This document shows positions 35,445-43,391 of a stretch of 64,000 nt of DNA, in pieces. Made by a program: the position numbers and the translations under genes. The stretch comes from JACKFB01 sp041389525 (GTDB taxonomy: Bacteria > Myxococcota_A > UBA9042 > PHBI01 > JACKFB01), in NCBI GenBank assembly GCA_041389525.1, contig JAWKRR010000043.1, positions 5,562 through 69,561 on the forward strand, read 5' to 3'. The notes under the pieces are model-generated. The model had not been told where the DNA came from and did not search any database. It saw nothing but the letters and a program-made list of their open reading frames with translations. How positions within the stretch are numbered: position 1 is the stretch's first letter; the number at the start of each line of letters is the position of its first letter.

Positions 35445-36599
35445 ATGCCGAGCGTCGCGACGAGCGGGCGCCATCACGTCTTGGCCTACGGTGCGCGGCT
35501 GCCGACGCGGGACGTGGTCGTGCTGAGGCGCAGGGCCGACACGGACGCGTGGGATGTCCTGCGGGTCATCGTCGAGCGCTTCGCTGATCGCGGCGTGGTC
35601 CTGACCTATCTGGGCGAGCGCGTCGACGCGGCCGGCGTGCGGGCCGTGCATCAGGGGATCTTCGACGCCAGCCGCGGCTTGGCCGGCCCGATGGCTGTGG
35701 AGCTTGCCCGCGCGCGGGTCGCCAGGGCGATGCTGGTCGATCGCGCGGCGGGGCGGGGCGTCGCCGACCTCCTCTCGCGCGACTGTGAGTGGATAGCGCC
35801 CTGGGAGGCGGTCGTGGCCGAGGTCGAGAGCCTCTACGACTGCCCGACCTGCGGTGAGCCGCTGCCGGGAGCGTGGCAGCTCGCGCGCGTCGAGGGGCGC
35901 CTCAGCGAGGAGGACACGTCGCTCTGCCCCCTCTGCGACGCCGGCGACGAGACCCTCGCGCGCGCCGACGCGTTCTGCACGCCGCACCCGATCGCGATGG
36001 CGCGCCTGATGCTGGCGGCGGGCGAGCCGCGGCGCGCGTTGGTCTTCGTCTCGCGCGCCTTGGACGCGGGGTTCAGCCCGGCCGCGGTCGCTGGACCGCG
36101 CGGTGCGGCGCATTTGGCGCTCGGAAACGCTGTCCAGGCCGCGGTCTACCTGCGCGTCGCGGTCGCCGCGGAGCCCGAGCTGCTCCGGTGGCGCGCCCGT
36201 CTCATCGAGGCCGAGGCCCGCTGCGGGTTGATCGTGTCCGCGCTGACCAACCTCGACCTCATCGCCCGCGACGACCCGTCGGCGGCGAGCGAGGTGGCGT
36301 CGGCCCGCGAAGCCCTGGCCGGCCTCGCGCCGCCCCCGTCCCCCCACAGCGACGCCTTCGAGCTTCGCTGCCTCGAGGCGCTGGCGCTCTTGGACGCTGG
36401 CCGTCCCGCCGAGGCCCGACGGCGGCTGTCGGACGGCGAGCATCTCCAGCCGACCACTCACGCCGCGCGCCTAGCCCGCCTCGCGCTGGCGACCGGCGGC
36501 TCACGGCCGGCGACGTCAGCCGCCGCCGAGTGGGCGCGGCAGGAGCTCTCGCCCCTGGTCGCCGGAAGCCTAGCGTTGCTGGCGCAGCGGGTCGCCTGA
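35445..36599 (+). CDS. Zinc-ribbon protein with TPR-like helical C-terminus, function unknown
   Basis: The 384-residue cytoplasmic protein has an N-terminal alpha/beta domain of about 130 residues. A CPTC ... CPLC pair separated by about 28 residues follows (about 138-170), which should bind one zinc. The C-terminal half is of helix-turn-helix pairs with TPR character (ALVFVSRALDAGFSPAAVAG, HLALGNAVQAAVYLRVAVAA). I do not recognise a family. The ATG was selected over an in-frame GTG 15 codons earlier because GGGAGGA lies five bases before it. A small dyad (ACCCGA/TCGGGT) starts at the stop and may help end the transcript before the convergent lipoprotein gene. Confidence 0.7.
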   Translation: MPSVATSGRHHVLAYGARLPTRDVVVLRRRADTDAWDVLRVIVERFADRGVVLTYLGERVDAAGVRAVHQGIFDASRGLAGPMAVELARARVARAMLVDRAAGRGVADLLSRDCEWIAPWEAVVAEVESLYDCPTCGEPLPGAWQLARVEGRLSEEDTSLCPLCDAGDETLARADAFCTPHPIAMARLMLAAGEPRRALVFVSRALDAGFSPAAVAGPRGAAHLALGNAVQAAVYLRVAVAAEPELLRWRARLIEAEARCGLIVSALTNLDLIARDDPSAASEVASAREALAGLAPPPSPHSDAFELRCLEALALLDAGRPAEARRRLSDGEHLQPTTHAARLARLALATGGSRPATSAAAEWARQELSPLVAGSLALLAQRVA

Positions 36600-36714
36600 C
36601 CCGACCTGGATCGGGTAGCGGACGACTGTCCGGGCGTGACCTGCAACCGCGCGTTCGAGCAAGTGCGCTAAGCCCGCGCCGCACGCAGCGGAGCGGGCCG
36701 TCGCGACGCCACGA

Positions 36715-37740
36715 TCAGCGCGAGATCACCGCGCTCTTCGCACCCGCCAGCGCGGTGGACGGCTTGTCGATGATGGCTTTGCAGCGCGTCGCGAAGACCT
36801 GGATGATCCGGAATCCGCCGACGCCGCTGACGCTGCCCGACTGCCCGACCTTCACGCCGTGCTTCGAGCCCTTGTTAAGGATGAGCGAGGTCTTCGCGCC
36901 CATCGGCGTGGCCTGGATGATGCTGGCCGAGATCGGTCCGTCCGCCGACGGCGCCTCGACCGGCTCATCGGGCGCCACGTCGACGCAGGTCGAGCCCTTG
37001 CACTTCTGGCCGGCCCCGCACGCCGGGTCGCAGCCCTTCTTGGCCTTGGTGTAGCAGCGACCCTTCGAGCAGTACTCGCCGCGGTCGCACTTCATGCCCG
37101 AGCAGGCGTCGGCGACGCACTCGTTGAGGTCGGTGTCGCAGACCTGCCGCCGCGGGCAGCCGTCAGGGCAGGCCTTGATGCACTTGCCGTCCACGCAGAA
37201 CTTGCCGGACCCGCACTCGGGGATGCACTCGATCTCGGGCGTCTCGGTCACCACGCACGCGCCAGCCTGGCACTCGGATCCGGCGGCGCAGCGCACCGTC
37301 GCGCACGGGTCCGACGGCACCAGCGTGAAGTCGATGATGTAGGGCGCCTTGCCCGCGGTCGCCGCGATCTTCACCAGGTAGGTCGTGTCGGCCTTCGCGG
37401 GCCACTCGAGCTCGTACTTCATCACGTTCGGGGCGATCGCCTGCTGCGTGAGCTGGTGCGCGTCCACCGTGAAGACGGCGATCTCGCCCGTGACGTTGTG
37501 GGTGCCCTTGAACGCGTCGCCGACACGCAGGGTCAGCTTGCCCGTGCCATCGCTCATCGGCACCACGGACTTCCAGTCGAGCTTGTCGCCCAGCTTGAAG
37601 TCGATGGTGTCATCGATGCTCAGATCCGCGGGGGCTGGGCGCGCATCGGTGGGCTTGAAGTCGTCGTCGACGTACTTCGTGCCGCAGGCGGAGAGGCTGA
37701 GCAGCAGGGCGAACGTGAGCGAGTAGCGAATCGACAGCAT
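36715..37740 (-). CDS. Cys-rich lipoprotein with EGF/TIL-like modules
   Basis: The 341-residue product has a lipoprotein signal (LTFALLLSLSAC). A beta-rich domain at about 40-140 follows that looks like a bacterial pre-peptidase-type sandwich (VGDAFKGTHNVTGEIAVFTVD, YLVKIAATAGKAPYIIDFTL). Then come about 20 Cys in repeats of about 20 residues (CGSGKFCVDGKC, CDRGEYCSKGRC, CGAGQKCKGSTC) and a C-terminal beta domain with a KHGVKVGQSGSVSG turn. It is probably a surface-exposed binding protein. GGAGG lies nine bases before the ATG. It diverges from the isocitrate dehydrogenase pair. Confidence 0.78.
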   Translation of the reverse strand: MLSIRYSLTFALLLSLSACGTKYVDDDFKPTDARPAPADLSIDDTIDFKLGDKLDWKSVVPMSDGTGKLTLRVGDAFKGTHNVTGEIAVFTVDAHQLTQQAIAPNVMKYELEWPAKADTTYLVKIAATAGKAPYIIDFTLVPSDPCATVRCAAGSECQAGACVVTETPEIECIPECGSGKFCVDGKCIKACPDGCPRRQVCDTDLNECVADACSGMKCDRGEYCSKGRCYTKAKKGCDPACGAGQKCKGSTCVDVAPDEPVEAPSADGPISASIIQATPMGAKTSLILNKGSKHGVKVGQSGSVSGVGGFRIIQVFATRCKAIIDKPSTALAGAKSAVISR

Positions 37741-37900
37741 CGGGGGGCCTCCGAGTCCATGTTTTACGGTCGCCTGCGGGACCTCCCGACGCGCGGATTC
37801 CGCGAGCGACTCAGGAGGCCGGAATTAGCACAGGTCGGCCCGTCCTTCCAGGGGCACCCGGCTTGAGAGGGCCTCGGGCGTGTGCTACGAACCTCGCCCT

Positions 37901-38899
37901 ATGGACTACGCCATTACATTGATTCCCGGCGACGGCATCGGCCCCGAGGTCAGCGAGGCCGCGGTGCGCGTCATCGACGCCGTCTGCCCTGGTATTCACT
38001 GGCACCGCGTGGACGCGGGGGCTTCGGCCGTCGAGATCCACGGGACGCCGCTGCCCGACAGCGTCATCGAGTCGGTGCGTGAGACCCGCATCGCCTTGAA
38101 GGGGCCGTGCACGACCCCGGTCGGCAAGGGCTTCTCTAGCGTCAACGTGGCGCTTCGACAGGCGCTGGAGCTCTACGTGAGCCTCCGGCCCGTCGACACG
38201 CTCCCGGGCGTGAAGACCCATCACGAGAACGTGAAGCTCGTGGTCTTCCGCGAGAACACCGAGGGGCTCTACGCGGGCATGGAGCACGAGCCGGTGCCCG
38301 GCGTCGTCGAGAGCCTGCGCATGGTCAGCGAGCACGCCAGCCGTCGCTTCGCGAAGTTCGCCTACGAGTGGTGCCGGTTTGAGGGCCACCGCAAGGTGCA
38401 CCTCGTGCACAAGGCGTCGATCATGAAGCTGTCGGACGGGCTCTTCCTCGACGCCGCCCACGAGGTCGCGTCCGACTACCCCTTCATCGAGACCAACGAG
38501 ATGCTCATCGATCAGCTCTGCATGCAGCTGGTCTTGGACCCCGAGCCCTTCGACGTGTTGGTGATGGAGAACCTCTTCGGCGACCTGCTCAGCGACCTGT
38601 GCGCGGGACTGGTCGGCGGTCTGGGGCTGGTCCCCGGCGCCAATATCGGCGACCGCTACGCCGTCTTCGAGGCCGTCCACGGCAGCGCCCCCGACATCGC
38701 GGGCAAGGGCATCGCCAACCCCATCGCCCTGGTGCGGTCGGGCGCGATGATGCTCAAGCACATCGGCGAGCGCGACGGCTCGGCCCGCATCGAGAAGGCC
38801 GTGCGCACCGTCTTGGAAAAGGGCGAGTGTTTGACTGGCGATTTGGGCGGTACGGCCACCACGCGCGAGATCACCGCCGCCATCATCCGGGAGCTTTGA
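37901..38899 (+). CDS. NAD-dependent isocitrate/isopropylmalate dehydrogenase family protein, copy 1
   Basis: The enzyme family oxidatively decarboxylates (D)-malate-type substrates with a divalent metal. This 332-residue copy has the substrate Ser/Asn/Arg motif SSVNVALRQALELYVSLRP, FRENTEGLYAGMEH with the catalytic Tyr, and VHKASIMKLSDGLF with the catalytic Lys. It also has the metal-binding Asp residues in LIDQLCMQL and NLFGDLLSD. The cofactor loop HGSAPDIAGKGIANP suggests NAD rather than NADP. The SxNxxLR motif favours isocitrate over isopropylmalate. The paralogue starts one base after this stop, pointing to a two-subunit enzyme like the eukaryotic NAD-isocitrate dehydrogenase. No leu or TCA neighbours are present. 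Confidence 0.87.
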   Translation: MDYAITLIPGDGIGPEVSEAAVRVIDAVCPGIHWHRVDAGASAVEIHGTPLPDSVIESVRETRIALKGPCTTPVGKGFSSVNVALRQALELYVSLRPVDTLPGVKTHHENVKLVVFRENTEGLYAGMEHEPVPGVVESLRMVSEHASRRFAKFAYEWCRFEGHRKVHLVHKASIMKLSDGLFLDAAHEVASDYPFIETNEMLIDQLCMQLVLDPEPFDVLVMENLFGDLLSDLCAGLVGGLGLVPGANIGDRYAVFEAVHGSAPDIAGKGIANPIALVRSGAMMLKHIGERDGSARIEKAVRTVLEKGECLTGDLGGTATTREITAAIIREL

Positions 38900-38900
38900 G

Positions 38901-39908
38901 ATGGCTACCAACGTCACCCTCATCCCGGGCGACAGCGTCGGGCAAGAGACCGCCAACGCCATGCGCCGGCTGGTGCGCGCTGCTGGCGTAGACATCTCGT
39001 GGGAGGAGATGCCCGCGGGCGTCGACGCCTTCGAGCGCCTCGGCACGCCGATGCCCGACGAGACCATCGAGTCCGTGCGCCGCAACGGCTACGCCATCAA
39101 GGGCCGCATCATGACGCCCGAGGGCGGCGGCTACGAGAGCCCGAACCTGACCTTGCGCAAGCAGCTTGGTCTCTTCGCTGGGGTCCGGCCTCTGCGGCAT
39201 TTCCCCGGGATCCCCAGTCGATACAAGGACGTCGACGTCGTGGTGATCCGCGAGTCGACCGAGGACGTCTACGCGGGCATCGAGCACCGCGTCTATCCGG
39301 GCGTGATCCAGGGCCTGCGCGTCACCACCCGCGTCGCCTGCGAGCGGATCGTCCGGTTCGCCTTCGAGTACGCCCGACGAAACGGCCGCGCCCGAGTCAC
39401 GCTGGTCCACAAGGCCAACATCCTCAAGATGTCCGATGGCCTCTTCTTGCGCGTCGGCGGTGAGGTCGCGGCCAGCTATCCCGACATCGCGTTCGACTCG
39501 ATCATCGCGGACAACGCCTGCATGCAGATGGTCCGCAACCCGACGAAGTTCGACGTCATGGTCTGCCAGAACCTCTTCGGCGACCTGATCAGCGACCTCG
39601 GGGCCGGCCTGGTGGGCGGCATCGCCGCGGTCTGGGGCTCGATGCGCAACAACGAGGGCACCGTGGTCTTCGAGGCCATCCACGGCATCGCGCCGGGCAT
39701 CGAAGGGCAGGGCATCGCGAACCCGATGACCTTCATCATGCCTGCGCTCGCGCTGCTGCGAGAGCTAGGCGAGAACGACGCGGAGCGCCGGATCTCCAAG
39801 GCGATGGGCGACACGCTGCTCGCTGGCGTCAGCACCCGGGACTTCGGGGGCACGGAGACGACGGAGAGCTTCGTCGACGCGGTGATCTCGCGGTTCCCGA
39901 AGGCCTGA
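38901..39908 (+). CDS. NAD-dependent isocitrate/isopropylmalate dehydrogenase family protein, copy 2
   Basis: This 335-residue paralogue of the preceding gene keeps IRESTEDVYAGIEH, VHKANILKMSDGLF, the Asp residues in ADNACMQM and NLFGDLISD, and HGIAPGIEGQGIANP. Its substrate motif reads YESPNLTLRKQLGLFAGVRP, so Ser, Asn and both Arg are kept. In the cofactor loop the usual HGSAPDIAGKG is altered to HGIAPGIEGQG, which may weaken NAD binding and suggests a regulatory or structural subunit. Co-translation with copy 1 (one-base gap) supports a hetero-oligomer. A strong hairpin terminator follows. Confidence 0.85.
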   Translation: MATNVTLIPGDSVGQETANAMRRLVRAAGVDISWEEMPAGVDAFERLGTPMPDETIESVRRNGYAIKGRIMTPEGGGYESPNLTLRKQLGLFAGVRPLRHFPGIPSRYKDVDVVVIRESTEDVYAGIEHRVYPGVIQGLRVTTRVACERIVRFAFEYARRNGRARVTLVHKANILKMSDGLFLRVGGEVAASYPDIAFDSIIADNACMQMVRNPTKFDVMVCQNLFGDLISDLGAGLVGGIAAVWGSMRNNEGTVVFEAIHGIAPGIEGQGIANPMTFIMPALALLRELGENDAERRISKAMGDTLLAGVSTRDFGGTETTESFVDAVISRFPKA

Positions 39909-39932
39909 GGACGCGGGAACAGTCGGCGGACT

Positions 39933-39959
39933 GGCGGCTGAGTCGGTGACTCGGCCGCC
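39933..39959. terminator. Bidirectional hairpin after the dehydrogenase pair
   Basis: GGCGGCTGAGTC and GACTCGGCCGCC form a 12-bp stem with a single G-T wobble and a 3-base loop. It lies 24 bases after the plus-strand stop and 12 bases before the opposing DUF507 gene end. It has no T-tail but is very stable. Confidence 0.65.
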
Positions 39960-39971
39960 CCAGCCGATCCC

Positions 39972-40493
39972 TCAGTCGCCCAGACCCTTGGCCTGGCGGA
40001 CCTTCTCCATCGTCTTCTGGTACTCGATCTCGAAGTCCTCGGTCCCTTCCTCGAGGTTCTTGATGCGCTTGCGCACCTCGAGGTCCAGCGAGGTGTCGAC
40101 ACCGAGCTCGCGCTTCAAGATCGGCGCGACCACGCGACGGATGTCATGGTCTTCGCCGTAGACTTCCTCGACATTTCGGCTCTGCAGCAGGATCTCGAGG
40201 ATCTGGCCGACCAACCACTCGACCGCCTCGTCGCCCAGGCCGAAGCGCTGCTTCGCGGCCAGCTGCGACTTGATCTTGTGGGTGTGCGAGTAGTCGAGGC
40301 CGCGAGCCGACACCTGGTCGCGGGCGGTCTCCGAGAGCTGCCAGTCGGTGCGCCGATACTCTTGCAGCACGCTGGCCACGTCGAGCTCGACCTCCTCACG
40401 CTGCTCCGCTTCGACCTCGAGGAGCTCTTCGTCCAGCAAGCCGGCCACGATGCTGGTGGCGATGGGTCCGATTCGTTCACGATAGATACGCAT
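39972..40493 (-). CDS. DUF507 family protein
   Basis: The 173-residue protein matches DUF507 along its length: MRIYRERIGPIATSIVAGLL at the start, REEVELDVASVLQEYRRTD, FGLGDEAVEWLVGQILEILLQSRNVEEVYGEDHDIRRVVAPIL, and a C-terminal IKNLEEGTEDFEIEYQKTMEKV. It is all-helical and cytoplasmic. The family is found in deltaproteobacteria and Aquificae and its function is unknown; no further clue comes from the neighbours. The ATG has GGAGAGG upstream. Confidence 0.88.
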   Translation of the reverse strand: MRIYRERIGPIATSIVAGLLDEELLEVEAEQREEVELDVASVLQEYRRTDWQLSETARDQVSARGLDYSHTHKIKSQLAAKQRFGLGDEAVEWLVGQILEILLQSRNVEEVYGEDHDIRRVVAPILKRELGVDTSLDLEVRKRIKNLEEGTEDFEIEYQKTMEKVRQAKGLGD

Positions 40494-40593
40494 GTCGAGA
40501 CCTCTCCGGCGCCGATTGGCGTCGCCTGTTAGCACAGCGCCGCGCCGCTTCACAACCGCCAAGCCTCGTGCCGCAACCACCCCGCATCGGTCG

Positions 40594-40622
40594 TGGCCAG
40601 GGCCGCCCGCTTGAACTACCAT
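40594..40622 (+). promoter_or_regulatory. Probable leaderless promoter (TGGCCA-N17-TACCAT)
   Basis: The -10-like TACCAT ends seven bases before the ATG of the small lipoprotein gene. A -35-like TGGCCA is 17 bases further up. No ribosome-binding site is present. Confidence 0.4.
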
Positions 40623-40629
40623 CCCCGCC

Positions 40630-41229
40630 ATGTTTCAGGCATCCCGCACCCTGCTCACGCTGCTGGCCATCGTCGCCCTCACCGCCGTCGCCGCCTGCAA
40701 CAGCGGATCAGGCTTCGTCAGCGGGCCGCGCCTCGAGCTCGCGTCCTGTGATTCCCTTGAAGAACCCCGCGTGTTCGAGCCCTTCGAGCTGCCGCTGACC
40801 TTCCTGGGGCTTCAACGTCAGCAAGATCGTGTGGTCTTGCGGTTCTCACCGCGCCACCGCTTGGCCTCGGCCGCCGATCAACTGGTGGTGACGCTGCCCC
40901 ATGTCGAGGAGGTCCGCGCGGCCATCCGCGAGGACGGCGAGGCCGTGCTGCCGTTGGGCACAGACGGCGGCGCGGTGCTGGGGCTCAGCCTGCACGCGAC
41001 CTGCGACCAGTTCATCGAGGCGCTGACCGCGACCGAGGGCGAGGTGCGCTTCACCAAGCTCGGGACCGACAAGGGCAACGCGGTGCGTGGCTCGATGAGC
41101 TTCAACCTCGTCGACATGCGCGCGGGTCGCCTCGCGGGGACCGACTTCATCGGCGACTTCGATTTCGAGGTCATCGTGGGCATCCCGGCCCAGCTTTTCA
41201 GCGATCCGGCCGCCCTCAAAGGCGACTGA
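40630..41229 (+). CDS. Small lipoprotein, family not recognised
   Basis: The 199-residue product has a clear lipoprotein signal (LLAIVALTAVAAC). A compact domain of alternating beta strands follows (DRVVLRFSPRHRLASAADQL, LVVTLPHVEEVRAAI, GSMSFNLVDMRAGRLAGTDF) with two Cys near residues 40 and 121. It resembles a small beta-barrel or sandwich domain but no family is evident. It stands alone between the DUF507 gene and the large lipoprotein pair. Confidence 0.7.
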   Translation: MFQASRTLLTLLAIVALTAVAACNSGSGFVSGPRLELASCDSLEEPRVFEPFELPLTFLGLQRQQDRVVLRFSPRHRLASAADQLVVTLPHVEEVRAAIREDGEAVLPLGTDGGAVLGLSLHATCDQFIEALTATEGEVRFTKLGTDKGNAVRGSMSFNLVDMRAGRLAGTDFIGDFDFEVIVGIPAQLFSDPAALKGD

Positions 41230-41287
41230 ACGGACGCCCTGCGCGCTGCGCTTCGGGCGGGTGCGTCGGGCCTTGGGGGGCGCTGGC

Positions 41288-41303
41288 CTCGCAGTGCTGC
41301 GAG
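41288..41303. promoter_or_regulatory. Inverted repeat in the intergenic region before the IgGFc-type lipoprotein gene
   Basis: CTCGCAG-TG-CTGCGAG is a near-perfect 16-bp dyad about 90 bases before the next start and upstream of a TAGATT -10-like element at about 41354. It could be an operator or a short hairpin ending the previous transcript. Confidence 0.3.
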
Positions 41304-41390
41304 ATCATGCGATTCTGCACGCCTCCTGCTTTGCTTCGCCGGAGCGGAGGCGCTAGATTCTCCCCCGGCTCCTGATCCGGTGGTGCGTCT

Positions 41391-43391
41391 GTGCTGCGTA
41401 GCGTGCTCGTCCTATTGCTATCTGTCGCCCTCGCACCGGCGCTCGGCGCGTGTTCGGCGTCTTCGACCGGGGGCTCCGGCGACGTGACCGGCGTGTCCGA
41501 CGGCGGAGGCGATCTCGGGCTGCCCGATGGCGCCGCAGCCGACGTCCCCGGTGGGACCGACACCGGCGCGACCCCCGATGGCGCGACCGGCGGCCCGGAC
41601 ACGATCCCGCCCGGCCTGCTCTGCAACCCCGGCGCCCGCGAGTGCGCTGGCCCCTTCGCGTTGTCGATCTGCGACGGCGCGGGTTCATCGTGGGTCGAGA
41701 CCCTGTGCCCCAGCCAGCAAGGCTGCGCCGATGGGCAGTGCATCCCCCGCGTCTGCTCGCCCGGCGCCTCCTCGGGCGTGTGCATCGACAGCAACAGCTA
41801 CGAGGGCTGCAACGCCTCCGGCACCGCCCAGCAGGTGACCCAGTGCGGCGCCGGGGCCTACTGCCTCGCCGGCACCTGCATCTCGCAGTTGTGCAACCCC
41901 GGCTCCAAGATCTGCAAGAGCTTCAACCAGCTCAAGGTGTGCAGCGACGACGGCGACGCCTGGGTCGATGGCCCCGTCTGCCCCGACGGCGGCGCGTGTT
42001 TCGAGGGCGCCTGCCTCAGCCCCTGCGAGGTGAACATCAAGGACGGCTCGTATCTGGGCTGCGACTACTGGGCGCTGGACCTCGACAACATCGAGGAGGC
42101 CGAGTTCCAGACCGTCGGCATCGTGGTCTCGGTCCCGGCGAACAACGCGCCGACCAACGTCACCATCACCAACAACGCGACCGGTCTGAAGCTCACCGAC
42201 GCCGAGATGGGCGTGACGAACAACTTCGTGGCGGCTGGCGCGGTGAAGGTCTTCAAGCTGCCGCTGGGCTTTGACGTCAACGGGACGCAGCTCACCAAGC
42301 GCACGTTCCGGATCGCGACGACCTCGCCGGTGGCGGTGCACCAGTTCAATCCGCTCAACGGCGCCGGCGTCTTCACCAACGACGCGTCCCTGCTGCTGCC
42401 GTCGAAGGTCACCGGGCAGGAGTACTACGTCATGTCCTGGCCGCACCGAAACGGCGGCGGGGCCGTGCTGCGCGGCTTCGCTACGGTCGTGGCGACCCAG
42501 GAAGGGCAGACGGTCGTGACGGTGCGGCCCGCGGCGCCGGTCGTCGCAGGCGGCGGCATCGGCGCCCTCGAAGTAGGCAGTCAGTACCTCTTCGTTTTGG
42601 AGCAGGGGCAAGCGCTCAACCTCGAGTCCGATGGCGAAGAGGGCGTCGATCTGACGGGCACCTACATCAAGGCCGACAAGAAGATCAGCGTGATCGGCGG
42701 CCACGAGTGCGCCAACGTCCCGCTGGGCGTCAACGCCTGCGACCACCTGGAGTCGCAGCTCTTCCCTGTCGAGACCTGGGCCAACGACTACGTGGCCGAC
42801 AACTTCGAGCCCCGCAGCGTCTCCCAGGTCGACATCTGGCGGGTCATGGCGGGCGGCAACGAGGTCACCGTCCAGACCATCCCGCCGGTCAAAGGCTACG
42901 AGAAGTTCAAGCTACAGCGCGGCGGCTGGATTCAGTTCGCCACGTCCGAGTCCTTCGTCGTGAAGGCGGACGGGCCGGTGATGGTCGGTCACTTCCTGAC
43001 CGGCTCGAGCTACCCCGGCGCCGAGGTGGTCTGCCTCAACACCGGCGTGGGCTCGGACACGGCCATCGGCGACCCGGCCTTCACGCTGGCCATCCCGACC
43101 AAGCGCTACCTCCGCGAGTACGCCGTGCTGACGCCCACCGGCTACATGGAGGACTACCTCAACATCATCGCGCCCCCGAGCGCGAAGATCACCATCGACG
43201 GGCAGCCGCTCACCGCGCCCTTGGTGCCGATTCCGGGAACCAGCTTCGCCGTGGCGCGAACGGTGGTGCAGCCGGGAGTACACTCGGTCAAGGGCGACCA
43301 GGTCTTCGGCCTCACGGCCTACGGGTACGATTGCGACGTAAGCTATGCCTATCCGGGCGGATTGAAGCTCCAGGCGCTGACGGGGAATTGA
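41391..43391 (+). CDS. IgGFc-binding-type lipoprotein
   Basis: The 666-residue product starts at GTG with a lipoprotein signal (LVLLLSVALAPALGAC). It continues with a Gly/Asp-rich linker and four Cys-rich segments (CNPGARECAGPFALSIC, CSPGASSGVCIDSNSYEGC and others). The large C-terminal region (about 240-660) resembles the N-terminal domain of human IgGFc-binding protein, also common in bacteroidetes and myxobacteria: VAVHQFNPL, MSWPHRNGGGAVLRGFATVV, EGQTVVTV, ISVIGGHECANVP, PVMVGHFL. It is probably a surface adhesion or glycan/protein-binding protein. The ribosome site is weak. The stop overlaps the next ATG (TGATG), giving coupled expression. Confidence 0.82.
   Translation: MLRSVLVLLLSVALAPALGACSASSTGGSGDVTGVSDGGGDLGLPDGAAADVPGGTDTGATPDGATGGPDTIPPGLLCNPGARECAGPFALSICDGAGSSWVETLCPSQQGCADGQCIPRVCSPGASSGVCIDSNSYEGCNASGTAQQVTQCGAGAYCLAGTCISQLCNPGSKICKSFNQLKVCSDDGDAWVDGPVCPDGGACFEGACLSPCEVNIKDGSYLGCDYWALDLDNIEEAEFQTVGIVVSVPANNAPTNVTITNNATGLKLTDAEMGVTNNFVAAGAVKVFKLPLGFDVNGTQLTKRTFRIATTSPVAVHQFNPLNGAGVFTNDASLLLPSKVTGQEYYVMSWPHRNGGGAVLRGFATVVATQEGQTVVTVRPAAPVVAGGGIGALEVGSQYLFVLEQGQALNLESDGEEGVDLTGTYIKADKKISVIGGHECANVPLGVNACDHLESQLFPVETWANDYVADNFEPRSVSQVDIWRVMAGGNEVTVQTIPPVKGYEKFKLQRGGWIQFATSESFVVKADGPVMVGHFLTGSSYPGAEVVCLNTGVGSDTAIGDPAFTLAIPTKRYLREYAVLTPTGYMEDYLNIIAPPSAKITIDGQPLTAPLVPIPGTSFAVARTVVQPGVHSVKGDQVFGLTAYGYDCDVSYAYPGGLKLQALTGN

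Noticed and set aside
36859..37866. A 335-codon plus-strand frame
   Set aside because: It is antisense to the Cys-rich lipoprotein gene, which has a ribosome site, a lipobox and regular Cys repeats.
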